Shown here: positions 14,048 through 25,970 of the stretch, one piece after another
Numbering within the stretch: the first letter of the stretch is position 1
Layout of the letters: each line of letters starts with the position of its first letter
Origin: Pelecanus crispus
Lineage: Eukaryota > Chordata > Aves > Pelecaniformes > Pelecanidae
NCBI RefSeq assembly: GCF_030463565.1
Contig: NC_134656.1
Coordinates: forward strand, 8,565,501 to 8,629,500
Length of the DNA stretch: 64,000 nt
Direction of reading: 5' to 3'
Position numbers and translations under genes: made by a program
The notes under the pieces: generated by a model
Databases searched by the model: none
The model's input: the letters and a program-made list of their open reading frames with translations, nothing else
What the model was told of the DNA's origin: nothing

Positions 14048-17000
14048 GTGAGTGTCTTACCTACCGTTGGTTCTGAGGTTTATTTTGCTTTTGACCAGAA
14101 ATCTCCTCAAAACTCAAGAAATCTTCCAAATGTAATGATAATATTCATTCCCATTCTTCCATATCTTTGTCTTTCTCCATTATTATAATTCTGTCCTCTA
14201 GCTTTTTCCTCTGCTGAGCTTTCAGAGACCTTCCTAATCAACATTAGGCACAGTGGGAAAATGGGTGGCACCAGCGTGAGTAAAAGGCTGTACTGTAATT
14301 TGAGGGGCTCTACAATCATCTTCACAAGTGACGGCACAACCCAAGCAGCAAACACAGCTCACTCACTCTGGGGAAAAACTATTTGATTTTAGATATAAAT
14401 GTATTTATATTTATGTGCATACACTTGTATGTGTCAAATATTAATTTCTTTTATTCTAATCTTCTCTCATTTGCATCTGTCCCTGTGCCTCATCACTCTG
14501 GGGCTGGGGTGGCTTCGCACAAGCATTGCCTTCGAGGAGGCACAGAGAAACATCATCCTGGGGAAGAAACTGTGTCTCCAAAAGGCCCAGTTCTCACTCT
14601 GTTCCTCCCTGTCACAAGACAACTGGACTGGGCTGGTGTGACTCTGTCACCCCACGTGCCAGCCAGTCAGTGCTGTAAAGTACTTGGACAGATGTTTCCA
14701 GGTGCAGAGGAGTCAGCCTCCGGTGCGGATGGTACCCTGTGCCCCTGCACGTGCCAGGCTGGACTGTCATCCCAAGGGGTGTTAAAGCCTGTGCAGGCAT
14801 GCACAAGGCTTCTTGCAAGAACCTCAGGCAGATGAGAGCAAACCTGGGAGCACACCCTGATCCAGGCAAGGATCCAAGACCATGATCCCATAGGTAGAGG
14901 TGCTTTCCAAGCCCAGACATTAGATGTGACGCAAACCACCTCAGATTACTAGCCCCGATAATTTGTAACTCTTATAACAAATCTCCCCATTCCTTTTGAT
15001 CTGTATATGAGGTCCTTTATGTCCTTAACAGGGGGAAAAATCACCTTGCTTCCCTCAATGCTATATTGCAGGCCACCAGGTTAATTCCATGCTATATGCA
15101 TGGATAAAAAGGAGGATAAGAAGAAAGAGTAGGTCATGCAGTGACAAAGGTTGAGAAGCTCTGCTTTAAACACTTTATGGGAAATTGTAAAACTTCTAAA
15201 CAATTTAATAGATTAACTTCCCCTTTCAGTGGCATCAGTAAAACTGAATTATCATCCTCACTTTTAACTGATGCCTAGACCCAATACTCATCCATCAGGG
15301 ATCATTTAGTGATAAAGCAATCAATCCTGCCATGGTGCAGAGGGGACAAACTATGCAAGATACCATCACCAAATATCCTTTCCACCCCAAAGCATTCTGT
15401 GAGTCTTTGTCAATGAAAGTGCATCTGTCTAGTCTTATCTGCTGCAGTATATGTGGAATACAAAGGAAGAAAGTAAAATATGCATTTGATGTACATGTGC
15501 AGATGCCAGACATATTATCAACCCAAGGAGGACTGCCTTTTTTCCAGGAACCGAACACAGCACCTGATAACCAACCACTGCACCGCTACTTCAGGTACCA
15601 CATTAATAGAAATGAAAGTAAACACGAAGCTGTCTTAAAATAATGCTGTGACATGTGAAGGATTTGAGAGAACAATGAGAGATAATGTTGAAAAAATGTG
15701 TTTCTGCCTTATCCTTGTTTTAGGAACTCTTCTGTGACTTAAGCCAGAATCTCTAAAACACTGGTCATCTTTTCATCATCAGAACATGAAAAATATACTT
15801 CCCTTTTTTGACTCCTCACCAGTAACAGTTTTGGTTTCGATGTTCGCCTTTCTAATGTATTAAAGTTTTATACATGTATCAAGAAGATTACAGATCAAAA
15901 AGAATTGGAAAAAGTTACAAAACTTTCTATAATTATTTTATTATCAGCAACTGGATTTTATTAAGGTATGTATAATGTGTGCAACTATCATTTGAAGAAA
16001 TAACTTTAAAATATTTTTTTTACTCAAAATATCCCGACTTTAGGTAAGAAATTGTCTATTTCCAGTACAAAACAGGTGGATTTTTAGTAATAGGAGATGA
16101 TGTTTGAATGAAACATACAACAACTTATTTGCTAAAACAGACAGAAGTGTTTGATTTTCCTGCTTACTGTAATAACATTTCTATATTATTTGACCATAAG
16201 GTAAAAAATTCTAATAGGTTTACTTCTCAGCCAGATATGAACTTTACTACGACCAAACTCCTTGGACATTTTGTGAATGATAATGTGGCTACTGGAGCAA
16301 AAGGAAATGTTTCCCTACTGCTGCCGAGGCACTGGGATTTTCATCAACAAACAGGTTCAGGCTAAATTAAGAGGTTCAGTCTAGCAGAGTTCTTCAAAGG
16401 TTTTGTAGTTGTTCAACTGCAATTAAAAGTCAATTGAATTGGACACTTAATTCCCATTTGTGTCTATGAAAATCTCGCTTCTATAATGTGCTGTGTTACA
16501 ATTCTAGGCTGAAAAAGCAGGTACGCAGAAATGTATAAAGAATGCAATGCATGTGCTTATTTTGAGGAGTAAGGAAAATAGCAGCTATTATATCAAATGC
16601 TTGGTGTTTACAATATTTAACAGAGTATCTCCACAGAAGTACACAAATAACCAGATAATAAAAAATTAAGATTTTAATATCTGTATTTATGTATGTGATC
16701 TATCACCCAAGAAGTCTCGTGATTTTTATGTCCAGAAAATATGTTTCACATTGTGTGCCAAAGGAAGCTATAAGCAGCTCATGGAGGATAGCCAGTACAA
16801 TACAGACCTGCTGGTGACACATAACTGAGTATCTTTTTAAGGGAATTAACAGGGGCAGCAACTGTAGTGGGGCTCAGAAGTGATGACAATAGAAAATTCT
16901 TCAGGGAAGATAGTCTGACTCTGCAAAAGTTACTGACATATGTAGGACAGTAGAAACAGCCCAAGAGCAAATACAAATCCTATCTGAAGACCATGTGGTG

Positions 17001-19536
17001 AAAGGTATCAGAAGGAATTACAGGAGATGAAAATGCAAAGGTAAAATGTAAGCCAGAATTGTACGCCGCATGCTGCAGAGAAAACCGAGGTATCACATAA
17101 ATCAGGTCTGGAAGAAGCCAGCAGTGTCAGAATTAGAGGAGACACTGGAAGGGTCAAAACCTGATATTCAGTCTCAAATACTTTTGAATTTATATGTGAG
17201 TCAGGTTCAAGTGACCAGACCAAAACCCACCCTGAAGGATTTTGATTTTGAGAGGGATTCACAAGTGGAAGGACTTTATTTCTTGCTTCTGATTTGGATG
17301 TGAGTGAAAGCTCCCAGCAGCAGCCACTCCCTGCAAGCTTCTGTCATTTGGGGCTGAAATACTGTCAGAAATGTTCTTGAACTTTCAATTTCCCTGACTA
17401 GTGTTGAGCAGACCAAGCTGCCAGTTTGTGCACCTAAAGCAAATTACAGCAATCCTAATACAAACTTCAGGCTTGTAAATCAGTTAAAGTATCTGGTGAC
17501 CGCTGTACTTCTCTCACCATCCTTCTCTGCCAAGTAGATTTGGTGTTAAATGCTGTGTCCACCAAAGAGCTGCTAATAGGAAGCGACCCACTAGGAGAGC
17601 TGTAGTTCCCCCCATCCTGTCTGTGGTCGTGCAAAGTTTCTTCAGTGGTTTTGAGTGGTTTTATTGAACCTGCGGATAAACTGTCTTTAAAGAGACTGTC
17701 TGGGCTCTGAGAACAGAACAGTAATTATAAGGAAAATGAATTGCATCCTTGAGGTGTGACCCTGTTGAGCACCATTTGGTCAGCAGCAGTTTCAGATGCT
17801 AACAGCGTGAACAAGAAGTCAGCCCCACTGGCTGAAGAATTATTCCTGCAAGCTTGAAGTCTGGTTTTACCCAGGCAGTGTTAAGCAATAAAAAGCTCCT
17901 GCTATCAGTATGCTGGTCGCTCATTTTATAGAGGACACTAACCAGCACTTCTCTGTAGAGCAAATACAAGAAGCATTTCTTAATTCTGCTAACCAGTCAC
18001 TGGCTGATATGGATTTCTGCCAAGAATTTGTAAACGATGTAAAGCAAGCTGAAAAAACAGAAACTTGCCCACTGACATAAAATGTGGCACACATTCTCTG
18101 CATGGACAAACAGGAAGGCACAGAACGATAAGCAAGTAAGTGAAAACCTCAAAATTAACACCAACGTGGCAAAGAGAAGCATGCTGAAGTGAGGAAAATT
18201 ATTTCTCCATGACATCAGGCAAGAACTGAAAGGTTCACCATTTTCGTCGGTCATAGTCATTCATTACCTGGGTGCAGCCTGGATGCTCACCCAAGGCAAA
18301 GCAAACATAGTTTTGGGGCCTGTGGAGCTCAGGGTCTATCCCCATTTTGCAGGGGATTGCATTTTACCCAAAAAGAGCGAGGCAGGAGGAACGTGAAGAG
18401 AAGACACGGAGCCCACAGGGAACCTGCAGGAGCCTCCCACAGCTCCTGGGCTTGTTCCAGCTCTGTGCTGCCAAAGGTAGACCTGTGTGCCAAACACCCC
18501 GTTTATACTCAGCCTGTTGTAACTGCTGTGGTCACGAAAGTGTGAGTGGTATCTATATGCATAGGCTGCCATAAAATCTTATTCCAATACTCCAGGCATC
18601 TTGTTTCTTAAATAGTCCCCCTGGCCCCTGTGGAAACCTTCCTGAGATCGACTTTTCAATATTTTTAACAGTATTAGAAGTGACTTCTTGCTTCTGCGCA
18701 TACAAATGATTGTAACTATCCCTGTTTATCACTGTGACAGATATGTGCACTAATTAGATATTCTTTTATACATCCAACCAAATCCCAACTCTTTTGAAAA
18801 TCAGAGCCTCAACTAAGCTGCTTGAAATGGCTTCTTCCTCCCAGAGAATGCTTTTAAAGCACGCTGTATCCTACCACGAGGAAGTGGTGATGCTAAGGGT
18901 ACAAACAAATGAATGCTGATCAAGAAAGCCATAATAAAACAAGCTTTTGAAGCGTAACGATTTCTAAATATAAAGTGAGACTGCGGATTGTATTTTTACA
19001 ACCAAGTAAATGAAACAGTGGGCAGAAGACAACGTGTTGGTGTCTTCCATGCTAACGATCTTTGTGCTGTGTTACACACAATCGAGAGAGCTCAAAAGGC
19101 TGGGGGGTGCCCATGCAAGCTCGATGCCCAGGACTTTGACTGGCTCCTCAGGACCAGGCACAGGACCTCAAGGATGAAACACACAGCAGCTACTGGGTCG
19201 CTGGCAGGGAGCGTGCCCCCGCTCCCCTGTGCTTGTGAGGAAGCTGCAGCCTGTATTCCCCCGACACGCTCCGGCAGCAGAAGCCAAGAACAATGAGAAT
19301 GATTAAAGACCTTCCAGGAGACATACTAGGCTGGTCTTTCTCTCTGCCATGCCAGTTTGTGCAGTTAGGACTTTATGTGCTTCACACGAAAGCAACGGAG
19401 TCATCCTCACCAGGTGCTCCAGACCTTCAAATGGTTCAAGGTCCCACCATGAAAATCTGCAAGGCACTCTCATTCCTTGGGTAGCCTTGGGAACTGATCA
19501 GGATCAACAAATATTAATAGATGTAAGACTTATGTG

Positions 19537-19611
19537 CAAATTTTCAAAACACCTTAGGGACAGTTTCTATATGCTTATTACAATGAACTTGAGATTTCCA
19601 TAAGCACTTTG
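19537..19611. repeat. Old interspersed repeat relic
   Basis: Begins CAAATTTTCAAAACACCTTAG and ends CCATAAGCACTTTG. It recalls sauropsid repeats with 'ttttcaaaagcacctaagtgactt' ends. Heavily diverged. Confidence 0.3.
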
Positions 19612-19634
19612 TTTCTACTTAATTAAATAAGTAA

Positions 19635-19748
19635 GAGCCAGCTTTTTCAAAGTGCTTCATAGATCCCACCCCACTGTGACACCATTGCTGAGCTCTGCTG
19701 GGAATCTGGCTGCAAGGGCGTGTGTTGAGTACTTGGAAAATCTAGCTC
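19635..19748. repeat. Palindromic interspersed relic D
   Basis: Left end GAGCCAGCTTTTTCAAAGTGC; right end GTACTTGGAAAATCTAGCTC, whose reverse complement (GAGCTAGATTTTCCAAGTAC) matches the left end with few changes. About 70 nt lie between. It recalls sauropsid elements ending 'gagccagattttcaaaggt'. Confidence 0.5.
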
Positions 19749-20310
19749 ATTCAGATCTGGCAGGCTGATTTTGAAATAATATCTGGAAATCCACTTGCAA
19801 CATTTGTAATAACTATCCATTTGCATATACAAAAGCTGACTTTTGGCATGAATAAAATTTTCTTATACCTTTCCTTTTAAAATCTGATCCAGACTGTCTA
19901 GACAAGTCAAAAGTCTCATTTGTGCTTAATATTTCGTAATTTATTATTTTGCTTTCCTTTCTGATGAATTTGGAAATGTCCCTTAGCAAAGACAGAGTGG
20001 TAGGAGGATATAGTTTTATAGGCTACTCCTATAATCCCACTGCTCTGGTCATACATACCCTTGAAGTTTGCTCTAAAGCTTACACACATAAACCCAGCCT
20101 CATAAATCTAATTCTACCTACTGGCATGCACTTTCAGACATCCACAGTTCATCCAAACACACACTTTTTATTTCTTCCTATACTTTTTTTCAGTAGTAGC
20201 ATTGTAAATGTTTAAGCAGGTGAATACTGTAGAGCTAAAAGAAATTTAAACGTGCCATGTATTTGCTAAGCAAAGATACCATGGCAAGATACTGAGACAC
20301 CTTTAAAAGG

Positions 20311-20338
20311 GTCTGTCTCTCTCTTTCTCTCTTTCTTA
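20311..20338. repeat. CT-rich simple repeat
   Basis: GTCTGTCTCTCTCTTTCTCTCTTTC, an imperfect (CT)n pyrimidine tract. Confidence 0.8.
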
Positions 20339-23300
20339 CTCAAAATACAGCTTTTACAAATATGACATCTTAAAATTAAAATGTTTGTTCTGAAAGTAAT
20401 AGCCAAGATCATAGAATATTTATGTGATCATTAATATTTGAATTTTGAATAATGCATACTTATATATTTCCACAAAAGAATGCAATGCGTGTTTTATACC
20501 AAAGTCATATTATTTTCCCTGTAACAAGTACAGAAGCAGCTTTATTTGCATTACTCACTTGCAGGTATGTAATATCAGATTACACCATTAATACTCTTTG
20601 TTTCCTGGAAATATCTATGTCAGGCTTTTTTACTTTGCATACATAGGAGGTCCATATTCATAACAGTCTCTTTTAAATGCAGGAAAGTTCTGTGCACTTA
20701 GCTGTTCATTTTGAAACAGCTTCTCTTTTAATTCATTCTATTTCAATTGTTACTAATTGTATCTGCTTCTTACCAAAAGTTTTGTCTCTAGGAAATCTAA
20801 GCCACATCCTGCCACTTTATCAGTAATGGTATATCTATGTGCAAGGACACACAGCCGCATATCAAATAGCACTTCCATGCGCTGCCATTCCCCATCACTC
20901 CTCAGGATGCTGATGAATGTGCTGACAGACAAAGGCTAATTGGCAGACTGTACGGAGTCAGTTTTTGATGACACAGGAGAAATAATAGGAGACGGAGAAA
21001 GTAACAAAGAAAGTTTAGAGGGAATAATAACTGAGATACAGAGAGCATTTCATGCAAGGAGAGCACGCAGTCTGAAATACAGCGGGAGGGAACGGAAGAA
21101 CCCAAGAAATGCGCAAAAGCATGAAAGAGGGAAAAGGTGAAGAGGAGCTAACCCTGTACTGCGTTACAACACAGACAGAAAATGTCTCCGATAGGAAATG
21201 AAGTTTGAGATGGCACTTTCAAAACTGTGATCTGGTTCACTGAAATGTTTGCTTAAGGTTCATGAACCTACTAAGCAAATGTGAACCCATTTTCATAGGA
21301 GTCTGGACTTCGTATGTATTTTGTATTTCAAATTTTGGGCTCAATACACAGCAATTTCACCTGATTTTCACCTTGAGATTTGGGTGCAGACACAGTCATT
21401 ACGAGTGCAAACATTCATTAAAATATTTTGCTGGACATCCATTGGCAAGCATAATTACAGTACGTGATTTATGACCACCAATGTGTTCATGTTTTTTTGT
21501 GAGGCGACTTGTAAATGGACAACTCAGAGCATGTGGACACAGAGTTCATTTGAACGCAGCCCAGGTTTTACTCATGCTGGAGCTGTGTCTTGCTATGGAT
21601 TTCTATAGCACCTAGTTCCAGGAGAGCTGATCGGGTCTTTGAGCACAATTGCAAAACTTAAAACCTGGAGAAGGGATTTTATGTGAAAACCACATGAGAA
21701 AGATGATGCGAAGTAAAACAAATCCACTAAATTGTCCACAGACAGTTCTTGTTTAATTGCAACTGATTGGTAAAGGATTTCCTATACTTAACTCTGTAAT
21801 TAAAAGACGACTGACAACCTCTAGTGCATTCTTCCATTAGAAATCTTGCATGTATTTCCAAAGCTGAATTTTGAGCCTCAGAAAATGCTTTTGAAACATT
21901 GGCTAACATAAATCACCTTTTATCCACTATTCTCAGTAAAACTGCACAAGTTGAAGATATGGACCCATGTTTCTAAATTATCTGTGTAAGTGCTTATTAG
22001 CAGAAATGTGGGGAGGGTTTACATGCTCAGCCAACTAATGGATGTACTGACTGAAGGAGAAATGAGCATTTAAATCAGTTCAGCCTGTAGCTGAAATCTT
22101 CTGCCTCAGTTTTTAAAGGGAGCCAGAGTGCTTGGCATCTTCTTCCCCAGCATAATCCCATTGAGCCAAACAGACTGTGGCCAGACAAAGCGTCTGCATT
22201 GCTGACTGTGAGCTTCCATCAAGGATTTAGACATCTCCCTGATCTAAACTCCAGTTGTAAATAATTGCAGGTGAAATATGCACCCATAATTATTGTTTTC
22301 CTCACAAAAAATGTTGGCATTTGATCCTTTCCTTTCTCTTGTTCTTATTATTGCACAAACATGAAAAATATACCATCACACTCTGCACTGTGCACAGAGA
22401 CATTTTACCCTTTAAGCCTCCAAAGAAATATCAGGCCCAAGCAAATGACCTAATTACTGTGTCTCCATTCAGTGTGTCCCAGGTCAGTGTGCAAATATAT
22501 ACATAAAGGCAATAGCAGCTTTGGGAAATAATCTTCTTGATTATAAAACAGCCATATACATGTTCTCTTGTGTGTAAATATGTGCCACTCAACAAATACA
22601 ACCACACAGTACTGCTGATTAGGTATCAAAATGGATGGGGGATATATGTATGTTTAAGGAAGATTTTTAAAGCTATTTCTCTCCTAAATCACACACAACA
22701 TAAGTCAGTGGGAGTTAGCCTTTTAAAATTTGACCTTTGCGTAATGCACGATGTCTTTAAGTTAGGTATTTCTCTCAGTAACTTACTCCAGAGGTAGCTG
22801 AATAATGCTCTCTGATAAACGTAACAAATATAATCCATGCATTTACTTTTATTTTTCCAGTGTCCATAATTTTGGGGTTTTATTGTTCAAAAATGTGCAT
22901 TTACTACCGCACTGAGGTGACAAGAAAGCCCTGTCTTTTTCCTCTTCTCTTGGCATACGAATCGGATTTCTAAAAATTCACTGTAGTAATCACAAAACGC
23001 TGCTGCAAAGAATTACTTGATAAAACCTTTTGAGATTTCAGCCTACCTCGTCCCTTTGTTTCATAACTAGAAGGAGTATAATGAATGCAAAAACTCAGTG
23101 AATAGAGCTCAGCAGGGCCTACTTTTTTCTCATGACTCCTGTGATTATAATAATTTGATTTTATAGGTGTCTATCCTAAGACCCCAGCTAGGGAGCAATC
23201 TTTACTGAGTCATGAACTTTCACATCATTAAATCTCTCTACATTTATTTTAAACATATCAAAAGTGTCAAATAACTTTAGATCTACTAAATTTTATTTGC

Positions 23301-23541
23301 ATTGGGTAAAATGAAGTTTAGCCACTTGGGAAAAGAAATGAAATAGTTTCCCTAGCACTCAGGAAGGCAGTTGGGCTCTGGAGTCTGCGTGATTCCACCC
23401 ATGCGGCAGTGCTGCACATCTCCTGTACAGGCCAGGACACATGTTTACAAGGACAGGAATCTGAGTAATTTCCTACCAGTCTGAAGGGAATATTAAACTC
23501 TTCTGTCAGTTGGATGTATATTATTTATGTTCCTTTTTTTA

Positions 23542-23559
23542 TTGTTGTTGTTGTTGTTG
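23542..23559. repeat. (TTG)6 microsatellite
   Basis: Six perfect TTG units in otherwise AT-rich intergenic DNA. Confidence 0.95.
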
Positions 23560-24805
23560 ATTTCAAAAAATATTTCTTTGTTGGTTCAACGCTGACGCCC
23601 GATAGAAAGTGATGAAATGCCCAATATGTTAAAAAACCTTATCACTAAATCAGAAGCGGAACTATAAATTTTGGCTTTTGAAACTGAACTGACTGTTGAG
23701 GATCATTTTGCTCCTGAAATATTACAGCAGTGATCAATTTGCTGTAAAATTAAGCAGTTTAGCTCTGCAATCTATAGATGGAAAACATGTTGTTCTTGAG
23801 CAAAGTTTATGCCCTGCCCAAGGGATAAATTAAATTTTATGGGTAAGACATGCATTATTATATGCTTATCTGTTTAACATATCATTCTTTTCCACATCAG
23901 TATTATAAATATTTTTAATCATACACTTGATCTCTTGTGCATACAGTGATATGGTAATTCCCCCTGCCCCCCTCAAAAAATACGACCAAACACAGTTAAT
24001 TCATCACAGAACGGGGGAGAATATTCTAATCTTCCTAAGAAATATACTGAAGATTGAAGCAGAGGTGCTTAAAATTGGGGCTACTTTGCAATCATTCAGT
24101 GAAATAAAATTTTCCTGAAGGAAGGGGTGGAGCTACGTTACACATTTTTATTGTGGTTGTTATTATTGAATATTTATATTATAAGTCCCTAATCAAAACT
24201 GGGGGCTGCAGTCTAAGACAATTCAGTTATAAAAGTTAGGGAAAGCAGTCAAATGTATTCATTTAATCAACTTGTTACTGGTTTTATAAATTTCTGCTAA
24301 TTTTCCTTGAATTGTATAAACTAGATTGAAAGCTCTCAAACTGACCGTTGCCCTGGCTTTCAAACACTGGGCAACTTCTCTTAGTAGTTTCAATAGAAAT
24401 GGATGTTCTGAAGGAAAGAGAAAGAAGAGTGAGAAGCTGTGAATCCTTTGCCTTTCATATGAGAGACGGCATGGAGAAGACCCTTAAGGTGTTTGCAGGA
24501 AGAGGAGACCGAGGAGACCTGATGCAGTGACAAATAAAATCATAGGTATAATCATATAATCATCTGTTCAACATTTACAATATGTGACACACTAGGGTTC
24601 AAATTAGAAGCAGATGAACTCCACTTATCCATGTTTACTATCAGCCACATCACTGAATCTTTTTTAAAAATGGCAATGTTCTAAGAACAGAGTTGAAGTG
24701 CAGATGGACAAGCTGGGAGAGTCAGTCATCTCCAGTATCTCCTTTTTTTTTGTTTCTCTTAAAGCAGATTAAGGGGGCTAGACTCACACCCTCAACTATT
24801 AGCTG

Positions 24806-24822
24806 ATTTTATGATTCTATGA
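24806..24822 (+). repeat. Possible CR1 LINE 3' terminal remnant
   Basis: ATTTTATGATTCTATGA, two near-units of the ATTCTATG end repeat of avian CR1. Upstream sequence (CACACCCTCAACTATTAGCTG) fits only loosely with the CR1 3' UTR 'cttccaaccc...'. Confidence 0.35.
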
Positions 24823-25519
24823 ATTCATTTGGTCAGTCTGAATGGGAAAAGTAAACAGCAAAGACATCTTACTTTGGATATTTGCTCACCAGTTGCCTTT
24901 AGCATCTGTCATCTCTACTTGATGCTGTCCATTGTGAATACTCTATGTCATACTACGCTTTAGGTGAAATCTCTCCCCATATGCAATTTTGACTTGAGAT
25001 ACATGCAAATTCTACTAATTTCATTTGGAACTGTGCAACTTACTTCTTTACTCAGCTTTGAAAATCTAAAGCGTGGGTCCTTGTAACATCATCTTCATGG
25101 TTGACAGCCCTTTTCTGCTCTCACCGCCCACTTGCTTCCTCTCAGTCACACAGATCATCAGTCTTCTAGTTTTTTGTGACATGGGTATCACTGACATTAT
25201 TATTTCTAGTCATCTTAATCTGCACTTGTTTCTTACTTTTTATTTTCTGTAGCATATGCTCCCATCATTTTTTCTTATCGACATAAATACTTTAAACAGG
25301 CACATTTCAGCCTATATTTTAGGCTGCCTGTAATATGTTTCCATGTGAATAACCTTTTCCCATTTTTATGGAATGAGAAGTTTAAGGTGAATATCCTAAT
25401 AAAAAAGAAAAAAAACCCACATCATTCTTCAAGGTGAGACCTATTCCACTGTGGAGAAAGTGCTGGATGATACACTGCAGGGGACAATCTCACCTTGCCA
25501 GGAAGATGTACATGGTAGA

Positions 25520-25645
25520 CGTAACTTGCCTTTCTCACTGGGGTGCTGCGAGGACTAATCAGTGAATGTTTTAGAGTCCTTGGAAGTTGTAAAGAGCCAC
25601 AGAATTGCTAAATATTATTATTGTCTTATTATCCTCACACTTTAT
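25520..25645 (+). repeat. MIR-like SINE relic, 3' part
   Basis: Contains TTGCCTTTCTCACTGGGGTG, GCTGCGAGGACTAATCAGTG, TGGAAGTTGTAAAGAGC and CTAAATATTATTATTG. These match in order the MIR 3' portion ('cctcacagggttgttgtgaggatta...gcacttag...tattatta'). Confidence 0.65.
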
Positions 25646-25854
25646 ATTCAAAGGTGAGCAGTTTTGAGGAGACAATGCAGATGTGTCCCTTATTATCCAC
25701 ATTCTCCACCACAGCGAGGAAGTTCTGCAAATGTACGTACATCTCAGGAGTACGCTGCCAAAATGTAATTGCTGCAGGTGTATAAATGGGCTGCCTTTTT
25801 GGGCCTTTTGGTAAACTTTAATTCTATTTTTATAAAATCCTTTCTAAAATACTG

Positions 25855-25970
25855 CTCTCTGGGGCAGGCACTGTCTGTATGATCTGTGTTTGTACAGCTC
25901 GGTGAGATCTTGATCTGTCACTCAATGTCCTGCATACTAACACACTAAAATAAAACAAAAATATATAAAA
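25855..25970 (+). repeat. Ancient LINE-like 3' tail, copy 1
   Basis: CTGGGGCAGGCACTGTCTG, then TGTGTTTGTACAGCTCGGTGAG, then TGATCTGTCACT and an A-rich end (AATAAAACAAAAATATATAA). It is the same pattern as the copies at 34283 and 34897 ('gggcagggactgtctctt...tgtacagcgcc...'). Known as a 3' end of old amniote LINE/SINE elements; family unassigned. Confidence 0.5.

Noticed and set aside
14383..14939. Overlapping open frames of up to 150 codons on both strands
   Set aside because: Both strands are open over the same stretch, the peptides are low-similarity and Cys/Ser-rich, and no splice signals or start context support a gene.
17030..17303. Possible degenerate coding sequence with an acidic/basic peptide on the plus strand
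   Set aside because: The peptide shows no known motif, and the minus strand is open over the same interval; no exon boundaries stand out.
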